A stretch of 64,000 nt of DNA from NCBI RefSeq assembly GCF_000321225.1, contig NW_004450561.1:1341189-1405188 (forward strand), written 5' to 3'. This document shows, one piece after another, positions 12,983 to 25,440 of the stretch (position 1 is its first letter; the number at the start of each line of letters is the position of its first letter). This DNA is from Odobenus rosmarus divergens. Lineage: Eukaryota; Chordata; Mammalia; Carnivora; Odobenidae. The position numbers and the translations under genes were made by a program. The notes under the pieces were generated by a model, which saw only the letters and a program-made list of their open reading frames with translations, did no database searches and was not told the origin of the DNA.

Positions 12983-13290
12983 TAAATCTAATCTAAAAGT
13001 AATCTTTTTATATGAACGATCTTTGGGTTAGGACAAAAATGAAATTCAGGAAATTTCAGATAACTATTGACTGATTAACATATACCAGATTTTTATTTTA
13101 TTTGATATCTAATATCTATCTAATACCAAATATGATATGTTGACAGTCCTTAAAGGACAGTTGCTTATCTTTCTATCTGCAGAGACCATTCAGGTTCAAG
13201 GTCAGCAACGGGTCAAGATTTTTTTTTTTATCAGTGACGACTAGAGGACTCAGAGATGAGAGGGACTATGATTTAAATTCAGCAATGTAG

Positions 13291-13422
13291 CCCCGCATCG
13301 GGCTCTGCTCCACAGGAAGCCTGCTTCTCCCTCTCCCACTCCCCCTGCTTGTGTTCTCTCTCTCGCTGTGTCTCTCTCTGTCAAATAAATAAACAAAATC
13401 TTTAAAAAAAATAAAAATAAAA
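13291..13422 (+). mobile_element. 5'-truncated Can-SINE
   Basis: Starts inside the body (CCCCGCATCGGGCTCTGCTC), lacks the tRNA-like head with its A and B boxes, and ends with an AATAAATAAACAAAATC tail. A perfect 16-bp duplication AAATTCAGCAATGTAG flanks it at 13275-13290 and 13423-13438, so the truncation happened at insertion. Confidence 0.92.
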
Positions 13423-14789
13423 AAATTCAGCAATGTAGCGAGGCTTTCTTAGGCTAACATGAAAAGTTCTTGGATTTCTTAAAGGAAATTTCTTCCCCAA
13501 GTCTTACTGATGTTGAATTTACTTCGCTTTATGAACTCCAGATCCAAATTATTCTTCTAAGGCCTACTTGAAGTCATTCTAAGCTCTCAAAGATTACCTA
13601 GACTAATTCAAAAATACCATAAATTCCTAACCTGGAAAACTGTTTAGCTAATGAAAGAGTAGAGTTTATTCAGGTATTAGTAACACAGCATTGGCCTGAG
13701 AATGAGATTTCTAAGAATGAGATTTGTTTTCTGAGAAATGATAAGTAACTTGGCATTTTTTAGAAGGCTGTAATTACTGTAATGTAAACATCATTTTCTC
13801 TCTACTTTAACGTATTTTAATCTGATAGTGTTATTTATTGATTTTTATTAATATTTATTAATATTATTTGATTACTCGGGCTAGTATGTTTTAGATGGGT
13901 TTCTATTTTTATGTACAACTGATTTAAAAATTTTTTTGAATTTCACCAGATGTCTAATTTTTAAGATTTTAAAAAATATTTTAATACAAATGAAACAAGG
14001 AAAAAGATTTTTTAAAAGGTTGTTTAAACTTATTTTTCTAAATGAATTATAAACTATAAAATTGAATAAAATATTTCTAACAGTATGTTTTAATTATTTA
14101 CAATTGTGTCATTTTATTAATATGTATTATGAATCTCAAAAACACATGAATATTGTAGGAAATTTTTAAAATGCAGTTGAGTAAAATAAGAAAAAATTAA
14201 ACCAAATCATACTGTTCAATTACTTTTAAAATTTGATATCCAGTATATTATTTCATACTTTTTCTCATGCATATATGTGTGTATTTTATATATTTTTTTA
14301 ATAAAATGAGATTGTGCTTGGTAGAAGTGAATTAAAGCTATGTTCAGTTTACTGTTCAGCTCATTCATAAATTTTGTATAAACACTGTTCAGCTGTTATT
14401 TTTCTCAAATATGTAGTGATGCCTAGGTTCTATACTTCACATATGAGCTTGCCTGTCAGCCTCTCTGAATAGGACTTACTACAGACCTTCCTTCAGTATG
14501 TCATCTGTTTTACTTGAGTATGTCTAGTCAAGCACTCCCTGCCTCCCCAGCCAAAGTTTCTGTAGTCACTGTTACCACCTAGGATCAGAAGCCCATTTTT
14601 CTACTACTTGGGACAAGGAGAGGAAGGGAGAATGCAAGGGATTAATTCCCTCCTACATGTATTTCAAAGAACTATGCTAGCTCTTGCTCTACTAATCCTC
14701 CCTTCTCTTTAATGCCTAAGAGTTTGAATAGCTTCTGTTTTCTGTGAGTTTGGGAATGTGTTTTACTTTTTCTACTCCATTCACTGTCA

Positions 14790-15000
14790 TTTGCTCATTG
14801 GGCAGTTATTTGTTGGATACTGACTGTGTGTATAGGGCACACTTCAAAGCACTGGAGATACAGCAGTGAAAGTCATATAAGACCATTGTCCTTAAGGGAA
14901 AAGAAAGAATTGAACAAATAATGAACAGCATAAGTATTTTACAAAAACATAACGTAGTACTAGAGTGAAAAGGGGTATGTACATGTGATGAAGAGGACCT
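14790..15000 (-). repeat. L2 fragment, antisense
   Basis: Resembles the complement of the L2 3' end: a drifted version of GAGCACCTACTATGTGCCAG followed by CACTGGAGATACAGCAGTGA. Confidence 0.6.
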
Positions 15001-18000
15001 GCTTTAGTAAGAATGGCCATCTTCCTTACTAAGGAATTTTTCATAAATTCTGGTCCAATAAGATAACTTTCTATGATTTTGAGACTAGGAAGAACAGAAT
15101 GCTGAAGTCTCTCTCCTTAAGCTACATCTACCTTTGTTTAATAGGCAAACATCACTGAAAAATACTAGAAATAAGTTTTTCTGTTAACTTGGGTTTCCGT
15201 ATGTGTATATAAATAATGTGTATAAAAACTTTAAGCAGTACCACTACCACTAAGATAGATACCTATTTAATGGAAATAAAATCTTTTGAATATTTTTGTA
15301 ATGTCCACATGTAAGCTGCATGGTACAGTTATAGCCTGTGTTATGGACCATGAGGTAGTTAGTTGACATTGACCTGACATTAGAAAAGCCAACTGACATT
15401 CTACAAGTGAGTTATGCATAGTATGTGAGTAATGAGTTGTTTATAGTAATGATTAACTTACACTTTTATCTAGATATTAAATGGCTAGTATGCCTTCCAA
15501 AAAGTTCTGGTATAGAAAATTTCATGTTATACAATCCCTTAATTCCATTATAAAGATTACTCTCACTAAACATTGAACAACTATTTAAAACATGTTATTA
15601 AAGAGGTACCAAACATGCCCAGGGCACTCCATGTTTTGGTTTGCCCCTGCTATTATGTTGTCTGATTTATTTTTTCTCATTTAATTCATCTTGAGCCTCT
15701 TTTCATACCGGTAAATAAATATTTCATTATAATTTAATTATGGTTTATCATGATTAATCACAATTTATTTAACCAAATTCCTGTTGTTGAACTTTAATTT
15801 TCTTGCCATTAGAAAAATGTTGTCAGGAACAACTCTGTATTTGCATCTGTGTATTTTTCCAGTTGTTTCATGTAAATTTAAAAATTTGTAAATGAGATTA
15901 CTAGCTTATAATACTCTTGATACTTGTTGCTAAACTGCCTTCCAGAAAGAGTGTACCAACCTGTAATTCCAGCAGTATTATTTATGATAGAGTACCCATT
16001 TCTACATATCCATACCAAACCTTTATAATTATTTGCCAATTAGAGCTATATAGTAGGATGTGATTGATTTGCTTTTTTGAATACAGTGAACTGAATATTT
16101 TTTCATTTGATTAGCAAATCAGACTTTCCTCACTCCTTCCTTTGGCTTCCCTTTCTGTGGCGTGATCATGATATGAGGATATATTTACATATGTCTGAGT
16201 GTGCATGCATGTGTGTGTGTGTTACAAGAGAGTAAATGAAATGGCCATTTGTGTACCTAGTTCATTTTTTTCTGGTTGATATTTATCTTTTCCTAAGGAT
16301 TTTCAAAATACCTCATATATTAAGGAATTAGTACCAGATATCAATCCAATATTTATCACATATGTTGCAGATTTTCCCAGTTTGATCTTAGACTTCTAAT
16401 TTTGTTTCATGTCTACAGAAGTAATAAATTATATGTTAAACTGTTTTGGAGAGGATGTATGGAAACAGGGACTTTTATACATTGTTGATGAGACACTAAG
16501 GGAGACTAAGCAGACATGGCAAGAAATATGATTTATAATCCTTGACTGATGTTCAGTTAAGGGGAATAACTGCTAGAAAAAACATGAACTAAATGATGTA
16601 TCTCTGATTCTAAAATGTTATTGTAAGAACAGTAACACAAAACTTGAAGACAGTATTATCATTGTATATGTCATATTTAAAGTAAGGTGAAATGATGAGA
16701 TTTTTTAGAATTTACTAGGAAAGTATAGTTGTCAGAACCATTTAATTAACAAAATATAATTGCTTATATTTGAACCTTGCTGCACAGTAAATTTTTAAAT
16801 TCTTAACTCTCCAGTTTCTGCAATATAGTTAACTGTACATGGTATTTTTTTTAATTTCTAGAAACATATTACTTTCAAAATCAATTATATGCATAGCTTG
16901 TAATAAAATTTATACTTGGGTAAATGATATTTTAAATTACTGTCTTCTTTTGAAAATATGGTCTTAGCAAGTTAAAAAAATCTAATACTATGTAGTGCTG
17001 ACTGTTGTGCACTTGTAAATGCAATGAAATGTTGTATAAAATGAATTAATTTTTTTTTTGCTCTACTATGACTTTAATAGCAGGGATGATTACTTGCAAA
17101 TGAACAGCTGCATCTTTAGCACCACAGGCTTAAATTAAGGTCCCAAAGTCCCATAGGTTTTACATTCCATCACATGTTAGCAAGAAACTTACAAATATAG
17201 AAAGGCTCATGTTCTAAGATGGAACACAATTCATATAATATCCATGATTAGCAAAGCAAATAAAATTCAGGCAAACAGCAGGCTGTATAAGAGAAATAGG
17301 AAATGATGAAAGAGAAAAAAAGAAAGAAGAAACTCTTTGGTTTCTGTTAAAGTTGAATAACAGTAAAAACAAACCATTTTCATCATATTAGCAGTATTGA
17401 TGAAATTGATTTAGTTGATACTATTACTCTGAGCAACTAATACAATTATTTTAAATTTCTCATTTTGTTGTAATCTGAAATATTTTCACATAGCTCTTGT
17501 AAAACTTAATGATATAAACTTCTAGGCCATGTGAGTTTTTCCCTTATTTTCATTTTTATAAATGAGAAAAGAATGACTGAATACTTGGAATTCATAATAA
17601 ATAAACAGTTCAAGTTAAGATTTGGTTATTTTAATAGATGAAAAGTTTTATAACAGCATAGTGAATATTTTGTTCTGCTCAAATAATTACTAAATTTTAA
17701 AATCTGTTGTATCAGATATAGTGTCAGTTTTGCTTGAAGTTTACTGAAAATGAGAATGAAGAACTCTCAATACAAAAAAGGATAGTACCTGATTGTTTAC
17801 CAATAGAACTTCCTAGCTGTATTAACAAGAAGCTACACTAATCTGACCATTCTTTCCGTATACTTAAAAATTATGTCAAAATTCAAAACAAATCTATTGA
17901 TCGCTTCAGTTAGACTTACTTCCAGTAAACTTTTCATTAAAATAGTCTTAACAGTTGGCATTCATCAGCCCTTAATATTGTATTGTACATATACATGTAT

Positions 18001-18799
18001 TTGCATATGGGATTTGTATACCTGTTCATATGCAGTTAAACCAACATGTAGCCCCTCTTTCCTAGCACTTGTACAGCTAGGTGTCATTATGTGGCCTCTT
18101 TATTTTCTCTGGCCCTAGATATACTAGCAAAATATTATCTTAGCAATATCTAGACAATAGTAATGGAAATTATTTCCAATCTTAAGATGATATTATACCT
18201 TCCTTTTTTAACATCTTGGCTTTATGTTTTACAAATAATAGTGGATGGCTACTTTTAAAATTATAAGGTGAGCCCTTCAAATATGAATTTGATTTGTGAC
18301 ATCTACAAAATATTGCTTGCTTGGGGAGGATGTTAGCAGGTGTTGCATGCAAAAAGCTGTCATGGGTAAATAAATTTATTTATAAAAAGTTAAATGGGTT
18401 TCTTTATTGTAGGACTTCATATTTTTAATATGCTAATATGTATTATGAATCATTCAGAGAGGAGGTTATTATATGCAGTTTTTCCCTTCAGAAGTATTGG
18501 ACCAGAAATTCCTTTTTTTCATGGAGCATATTGTAGGGCAAATGTTATGTAAAATTTACTTAGAGAAGTGCTAGACTAGCATTTGGGGGTTTTAATGCTT
18601 TAAAAAATCTTGATCTTCTTCTTCAACTTATCTTTTAAAAAGGTGATTATATAACACAATTATTTTTTTTTTCTTTTAAGAACTACTTCTCACAATTCCT
18701 GAATTTTCTTGAGGTGGCAACTTCAAAACTTTTACCAATGCAGTCATATTATTCAACTCATAATAGTATCTGTTTTTCTTATAAATACTTTGTATGATC

Positions 18800-19085
18800 T
18801 AGGTTCTTCCTTTCTTTCCGTCTTCATCTCTTTTCATATTTCACTTGAACGTTTTTCCCAACTCTGTGGAGCTACTTACATGGGACATCATTGTTCTGAC
18901 AAACCTTTTGTTCTCAAACTTCCTTACCTTAACACATGTAGTTCTCTCTTCCTAGAATGGCCCTTCCTTATTTCGTATCTGCTGGTGAACTCTTCATATG
19001 ACTTAGAACTCAGATTGAGACCCACTCAGTATAGCTTTACTGAGCTAATACCTGCCATCTGTTTATACCTCCATTTAGTCACTTA
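18800..19085 (+). repeat. L2 fragment, sense
   Basis: C/T-rich L2 3' region text such as CTCTCTTCCTAGAATGGCCC followed by decayed ORF2/3' UTR-like sequence. The 126-codon open frame that crosses it is not a gene. Confidence 0.55.
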
Positions 19086-19094
19086 TTAGATCAT

Positions 19095-19400
19095 GAATAT
19101 TTATTAAGTATTTGACACATATACATGTATGCCTGGATGCTGTGGGTGTAAGGATGAACAATACAAACGTATCAACAAAGAGCTCACATTCTCATGGGCT
19201 GGACAGACGAGTGAATAGGCAACTATAATAATCCATGATAATTGCTATTTTGGGGAAGTATAGAGTCCTGTGGATACATGTAAGGAGAGCACTTAACCTA
19301 GACTATGGAAACGCAGTAACACTTTGGGAAACTGATAACTGGTCAGAGATTTAAGAGAGAAATAGGGCTTACTGAGGTAAAAGGGTGAGTGCAAGCAAAA
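19095..19400 (-). repeat. L2 fragment, antisense
   Basis: AATATTTATTAAGTATTTGA, then GGTGTAAGGATGAACAATAC and AGCTCACATTCTCATGGGCT, matches the complement of the L2 3' end. It abuts a sense L2 piece on its left. Confidence 0.6.
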
Positions 19401-20556
19401 CATCTAAGAAAAAAGTTAAAAACAGAGATGTACTTACTTGAAAATACATGAAATTACTAGGGAGATAGTCAAGCAGACATTGATAATTATGTGGTGTAGT
19501 TGTTATATAGTATTAACCATTGTACTATAATATTACCAAATACTGTGGCTTTGAAAACTCTAGGTCTGAACTTTGAGACCATGTTGGAATTGACTGTGAC
19601 TAATAAGGTAGTATTCTATTATATTTGTAACATTTTATAAGTCACACATATTGAATTTGTTTCTCTATACCATAGCCATACAACTATATAATAGAAAGGA
19701 AGCCCTAACTGGATTTTCATAAAAGAGCAAATTTTCAACAAGCTTGGAATAGATTAGGTGTGTACGCCTCTTATGCTAAAATGGTATCTGAGGAACATAG
19801 GAGTGCATAAAGTCATGTATATTTTCTCCAGACTAAGTGTACTCAAAGTCCTTGTAAATTTTTTTACAGCTACATACTATTGTACCCATGAAGTTTCTAT
19901 ATTACTTTGTTATTTTCCTTTTTTGAGTTACAGATAAAGAATAGTAGCCTATAGCTTAAAAGTTTCCTATCAGTAGGGACTTTGTCCCCTATGTTATTAG
20001 AAATTGGACACAGAAGAAAAACCAGTCTGTTATGTCTAACACATTCACATTGTTTTATGTATAGTTCTAGGTTGTTGGTCTCTAATTTTAAATATGCCAG
20101 AACAATTTATAAGAAGACTGTGGTTAAACTTCCAAAATGTTTATTCCTTTTCAATCAGCTCACAGAAAATTTCTTAACAATATTCCCAGGTTTAACCCGT
20201 CAGGGCTCTTTCATAGGTCTTATTCAGAAATAAGGCTCTTTGTAAAGTATTCAGACAAATTTACTCCTAATGTCAAGTTTGTGTTGTGTTCATTTGTGTT
20301 TCTATGATGTTTCAGCTTGGTGTAATACACTGTATTTGCTTATAACATATGCAGATGCCTATAATTTTGATTCAACAAAAGAAAAAGACCAAAGATAGTT
20401 TTACTCTAATAAAATTATTTTACTATTAAGGTTAATAAGTGGGCATTTATTTTATTTTCAGAATATTTGAGTTGATTATAGATGCTTATAAAATAATGGT
20501 TCCATTGGGTCTGTTAGAGACTCATTGAGTAAATAAATTATGTTTTTATGCCCTTT

Positions 20557-20573
20557 AGAAATATCCCATAATA
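20557..20573. repeat. Left target-site duplication of L1TD1 retrocopy
   Basis: AGAAATATCCCATAATA directly precedes the retrocopy and recurs exactly at 23945-23961 after the A-tail. The upstream context CTTTAGAAA fits the L1 endonuclease preference for a TTTT/AA-like nick site. Confidence 0.9.
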
Positions 20574-20900
20574 GCCTTTCTCCAGGCACTGACAGGCGGC
20601 TGTGCAGAAGACCAAGTTCTGGTCTGCAGAGAACTTTTCTTCCAGGTGAACGGCCTTCACTGGATAATATATATATTTTAAAGATTTTTGAGTTTGGGGG
20701 AGTCTAGCAGATCCACAAGAACAAAAATTACTCTTCAGGAAAATAAAATAAAACAACATATCCGCAATGTCCATTGTAGAGTTAGAAATTGCTGGACTTG
20801 CAAAGAAACAGGAAAATAGCTGTTTCTAGGGAAAGAATTCAGTTGATAGAAACTGACCAGGAGATGGCTCAGGTATTAGATTTAAAATGCAAAGACATGT

Positions 20901-21077
20901 TGAGGGTTCTAGAGGGGAGGGGGGGTGATGGGTTAGCCTGGTGATGGGTATTAAAGAGGGCACATTCTGCATGGAGCACTGGGTGTTATGCACAAACAAT
21001 GAATCATGGAACACTGCATCAAAAACTAATGATGTAATGTATGGTGGTTAACATAACAATAAAAAAATTATTTAAAA
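20901..21077 (+). mobile_element. Young 5'-truncated L1 3' end nested in the L1TD1 retrocopy
   Basis: About 177 bp of carnivore L1 3' UTR (GGGTGTTATGCACAAACAAT, then a tail of AATAAAAAAATTATTTAAA). It is flanked by the perfect 17-bp duplication AAAATGCAAAGACATGT at 20884-20900 and 21078-21094. It interrupts the L1TD1 sequence between a Lys-Cys-Lys-Asp-like segment and the rest of the N-terminal region, so it landed after the retrocopy. The same 3' end family occurs antisense at 31971-32177. Confidence 0.88.
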
Positions 21078-22386
21078 AAAATGCAAAGACATGTCAGCAG
21101 TTATGCTGATGAAGTTTAACGGCTTGATGGAAAATCTGGACTTAATGGTTGAAGAGATAGGGGAATCCCTTAAAAAGGATCTAAAGGAATTTTAGTAGAA
21201 AGTAAAATACCTGAAGTGAAAAATATAAACAACTCCAGTACCAAAAAGGAGTGGCCACAAATAAAAGGTTTAGCCACACAAAAAACAGGGTTGGTAGAGA
21301 AAATAGAAGGAGCAAACTCTGAAATAGTTGAAGATACTGAAAATTTGACTTTTAAAAGAAAAGAAGTAAGTGAGCTGAGTAGCAAATTAGATAAAGCTGA
21401 AGAGTACAGTATGAACCAAGGTAAGGAATTGTCCCGTGATGAATCAAAAAATGACAAAGTCATGGAAAGTGTGGAAGAAGCCATAAGCAATATAGACAAC
21501 ACTTGGGGAGATCGTAGTAGCCATACAAAAGTAACACAAGAGAACCGAGAGATTGGAGAGGATGAACTGGTCAGAGAAAAAAGAGAAGAAAAAATCCCTC
21601 AGAATTTAAAGAATAAAGAGAAAATTCTAAAAACCTCCAGAGAAGATGAAGGAGCAGTATTTAACGTTGATGGCAGACTTTTCATCAGCAACACTGAACA
21701 TTAGTAAGCAATGGAGTAACGTCTTCAACATTCTGAGGGAAAATGATTTTGAACCTAAAGTTCTATGCCAGGTTAAATTAACATTTACGTGTGATGGTGA
21801 AGTAAGGACCTTTTCAGATATGCAAAGTCTCAGCAATTTTATTAGCCAAAAACCATTTATGAATGAATTACTGAAAGATGTACTCCCACAAAAGGAAAAA
21901 ATAAAGAAAGGAAGAAGGTACGAATTCAAGAAAAAGTGGAAAAAACTCTACTAGATTTGAAGCATGGAGCTGAGGGGGAAGCCAGTGATGGCTTGAGCTT
22001 TCTATTTGTTAAAGAAGTAAAGGTTGCTGAGCCAGAGGAGGTGAAGAACTTAGAGATTCAGGAAGAAGAGTCTTCAGAGCTGGAAGAAGAGGCTTCAGAG
22101 TTGGATGAGGAAGGAGAGGCTTCAGGGCTGGAGGAGGAGGGAGAAGAAGAGGCTTCAGTATTACATGAGAAACAAGATTCAACCTTTCAGCGTCATTCTG
22201 AGGTAAATACACAATGTGGAGTTGAAGAAAAAAAAAAAGGGTTTGAAGATTGTTTTAATTAAAGGGGTAGAAGATTCTGAGCCAGAGGAAGAAAAAGGTT
22301 CAGAGTGGGAAATGGAAGTAGTTTTATCATGAGAGGAAGGAGAGGACTCTGAGGTAGAAAATGTAAAGACTGCCTCCCAGATTTAG

Positions 22387-23490
22387 AAAAAAGAGACCTC
22401 AGATGGACTCAAAGAAATTGCCTATGATTATTTGGCTCAGGACTTTGAGAAGAAAAAAATGGTGAAACACCAGATGGTACAAAAAAAAAAAAAACAGAAT
22501 AAAAAGGAAACAGCTATGCCCAGAAACCAAGGAGTTGGGACAGTCTGTCCGACCTTGTGTTTGGCCTCTCCCTCAAAATCACTAGAGATAAGTTCTGATA
22601 AGCAGAAAAGGCATTTAAGTACAAATTCGAGTACTCCATCAGGAATCACCAAATTTTTAAGGAAAACTGACAAAGAGCGACACAAAACTCTGCTAACAGA
22701 TGAGCGAACATCTAAAGAAACAGGCTTAATACAAGAAACTGAAGAAAACTTTAGAAGAAATGTAATTAACCACTTTAGAGAGCTACAGGAGGAGGTTGCA
22801 AATCTTAAAAATTACCTTCCAGAGGTCTTGGGAATAAAAAACTCAACAGATGTTCTGAAGAGCAGAATAGACACACTTGAAGAGAGAATGGACAATCTAG
22901 AAGACCGAATTGAAGACTTCTCTAAGGATACAATGCAAATGACCAAGCAGATAATAAATAAAGAAAGGTCAAGAGACATAGAGGATAGATCCAGAAGTTC
23001 CAACATCCGTTTGATAGGAATTCCAGAAAAAGATAATAAAGAGAATGGAGCAGAGGAAATAATTAAGGAAGTCATTGAAGAAAACTTTCCAGAGCTAAAG
23101 GATTCAAGTCTTGACGTTGTCAGTGCTTACCGAATACCTAGTAAGATTGATGAGAAGAGACTCACTCCTAGACACATCTTTGTGAAATTTGGGAATTCCA
23201 GTGATAAAGAAAAAATCCTAAAGGCTTCCAGAAAAAGAGAAATAACCTACAGAGGAACAAGAATCAGATTGACCATAGACTTATCATTAGATACTCTAGA
23301 TGCTAGAAGTCAGGGGAGCAATGTCATAAAAGTTCTGCAGGCAAAAGGCTTTACACCTAGAATCTTATACCCAGCCAAATTGGCACTTGATTTTGAGGGT
23401 AAAACAAAGACACTTTTTGATGCCGAAGAATTCACAAAGTTTGTTTCTTGCATACCCTCTTTGAAAGAATTACTGGAAGATATACTTTAG
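22387..23490 (+). pseudogene. L1TD1: Open C-terminal segment of the L1TD1 retrocopy
   Basis: This is the longest undamaged stretch of the retrocopy: 367 codons from just after the TAG at 22384 to the TAG at 23488. It spans a Lys-rich run coded by poly(A) near 22483, a heptad-like coiled coil (LEERMDNLEDRIEDFSKDT), the RRM-like domain and the C-terminal ORF1 domain ending SLKELLEDIL. The first possible in-frame ATG is near 22459. It has no evident promoter of its own and lies in the sense direction inside NOVA1 intron 2, so it is carried in the NOVA1 primary transcript and would be spliced out. Treat it as part of a pseudogene unless transcript evidence appears. Confidence 0.7.
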
Positions 23491-23918
23491 CAATCTAGGA
23501 TAACTATAAAGACATACACACACTATATATTACCTTCTTCCCACAGCAAGAGTCAAAAAGGAAAACGAAATTAAAATGCCACATTTCTACCCAGGAAGAG
23601 GGACTGTGAACAGTGTACTTGGGGAGTAGGGGAAAGGAAGGTTATAGATACTACTTAGATGTTGATGAAGTTAAAGGGTGTGTTAAAATTAGTGTTAATC
23701 ATTGTAGTTTGTGCAAGAGTAGGCTTTCTAAACTACTGGGGAGAGGGAGGGAATCTGTCAATGTAACCATGGGGAGAGGTGGGGTGAAAGTAATAGAAAA
23801 ACCGGAAAAAAGATGGCAGGATAAGTTAAATAGGGAATATATGCAAAAGTTGAACTTTTGTCACAAGAAGGTACTCAATTTTAGATCATTTATCATGATG
23901 TGAATCTTGAATCTTTAT

Positions 23919-23924
23919 ATTAAA
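23919..23924 (+). promoter_or_regulatory. Polyadenylation signal retained in L1TD1 retrocopy
   Basis: An ATTAAA hexamer lies 13 nt upstream of the A-tail that starts at 23938. This is the expected spacing for a copied mRNA 3' end. Confidence 0.75.
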
Positions 23925-23944
23925 CCTTTTTCCTTTGAAAAAAA

Positions 23945-23961
23945 AGAAATATCCCATAATA
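23945..23961. repeat. Right target-site duplication of L1TD1 retrocopy
   Basis: Exact 17-bp copy of the sequence at 20557-20573. It follows the short A-tail starting at 23938. Confidence 0.9.
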
Positions 23962-24689
23962 CCACTTTCTTTTTCATTTATTAAATAGAAATGAACTCTT
24001 ATTTAAAGTCAGATGTTCTCAAATTTTTACGTAGAAGTAGTCATTATCAATACATTAAAACTTTAATTTAGCTCTAATATAAACTAGCAGACTTTGGTCA
24101 GATAATTTAATTGAAAAAGACATTTATTTTTTTCCTAGCAGTGGGTAGTTTTGGTATTCTAGTAGGTGCCAAACTTAAAATGTCACACTTTGATATGTAG
24201 CAGTATTATAAGCCTTAATTTGTGGTCAGGATTTGATATTTTATCATTACAATTATTAGGTTTAATTGGTTTACTGAGAATTGGTTTACTTGGATTTTTT
24301 TCCTTGGGAAAACCCTTTATAAAATTATTCTGTGGAAATGGGTGTACCTTAGAAGGAATAATCATAAGACATTGAGCTGAGTTCCTATCCATTGATCCAC
24401 TGATGTTTCTAAAAGAATGGTCAGAAAGAACATATCTTTTGAAATAGAAATGTATGGTGGATATATTCATTTGTAGATTTTAGTAGGAAATCATGTATGA
24501 TAATGACCCTTACTATATAGAAAATCGTCTAATAATGGTCCTTTGTTGTACATGGTTCTGTTGGTAGTTCATTTGTTTAATACTTCTCTCTGTATACATT
24601 TTCCCTCTTCTTTTGGTATTTATAATAGAGTTTAATGTAATCAGTATGGATCAATAAAATCTTACTGTAATGTGGTTTATCCAAGGCCA

Positions 24690-25440
24690 TAATTTTAGCT
24701 CATTAAATGAATAATTCTTTATTAACAGTCTGCTAAGTTTTGAGCTGGGGATATAGCTGAGAACAAAACAGTCAGGGTTTCTGTTCTCTTTGACCTTTTG
24801 TTCTAATTGGGAGAGGCAACAATGAAGTAAGCAAATTACAACAAACAAGAATATCAGAAAGTATTAAGAATCATGGAGAAAGTAAAGAACTTAAAGTGAA
24901 TGAGAGTGAGCTATTTTATGGTTGTTAAGTGAGACCTCTCTGATGAGGTGTCATTGAACCATGGTTGTGAGAAAGGGGCCAATATAAGAAAAGACAGAGA
25001 AAAATGCTCCTAAGTTAGAAGTCAATAGGAAAAAAAGGCCTAAGTGAGAACAAGCCTTGGCATGTTCCAGTGACTAAAAAAGACCTAACTCCCTGGAGTG
25101 AAGAAAAAGAGAGGGAGAGTAATATGAGATGAGGAGTGAGAACTAAGTGGAGGCCAAATCATGATGGGTTTTGAAAGCCAGAATAAAATTTGGATTTAAC
25201 TCTAAGATGAGAATACACTGATTTTAAACTGGTAAATTACATATAATTGGCATATTCAAGAAATTATTTTGAACAAGGAGTGGATTTATAGAGATGCAAG
25301 AAGTGAAACAGCCTGTCCTGTTTAGAGACAATGATGGCTTGGACTAGGGAGGTGTCAGTAGAGAGTAAATTCATAATATATTTTTATGATATTTACAACC
25401 ATGGAACTAAGTAGTTAATGTAGCAAGAGTATAGCAGCCA
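24690..25440 (-). repeat. L2 fragment, antisense, about 750 bp
   Basis: Contains the L2 complement in order: GAGCTGGGGATATAGCTGAG, GACCTCTCTGATGAGGTGTC, CAAGCCTTGGCATGTTCCAG, GGCCAAATCATGATGGGTTT and GATGGCTTGGACTAGGGAGG. The collinear order over several hundred bases makes the call fairly safe. Confidence 0.75.

Larger units (their letters stand above)
20574..23944 (+). pseudogene. L1TD1: L1TD1 processed pseudogene (retrocopy)
   Basis: L1TD1 is a domesticated LINE-1 ORF1-like RNA-binding protein known from pluripotent cells. This copy has a 5' UTR-like stretch, an ATG at 20767 (MSIVELEIAGLAKKQEN), and then L1TD1-like sequence in shifting frames. There is a first ORF1-like unit near 21670-21900 (SKQWSNVFNILRENDFEP), a Glu-rich block near 22030-22170, and a second unit. 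The second unit has a coiled coil near 22840-22960, an RRM-like part (SSNIRLIGIPEKDN, RLTPRHIFVKFG) and a C-terminal domain ending at 23490. Perfect 17-bp duplications (AGAAATATCCCATAATA, at 20557-20573 and 23945-23961), an ATTAAA at 23919 and an A-tail mark LINE-mediated retrocopying. Damage: a frameshift near 20815, stops at 21193 and 21196, frameshifts near 21205, 21665, 21935 and 22235, and stops at 22330 and 22384. The match is from memory of the family, not a search. Confidence 0.88.

Noticed and set aside
18709..19089. 126-codon plus-strand open frame
   Set aside because: Overlaps a C/T-rich L2 relic and starts with a non-ATG codon; no protein family seen.
20538..23490. An ordinary young L1 with intact ORF1
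   Set aside because: No ORF2 follows, a Glu-rich block separates two ORF1-like units, and the 3' end is an mRNA-like tail with its own target duplication. L1TD1 fits better.
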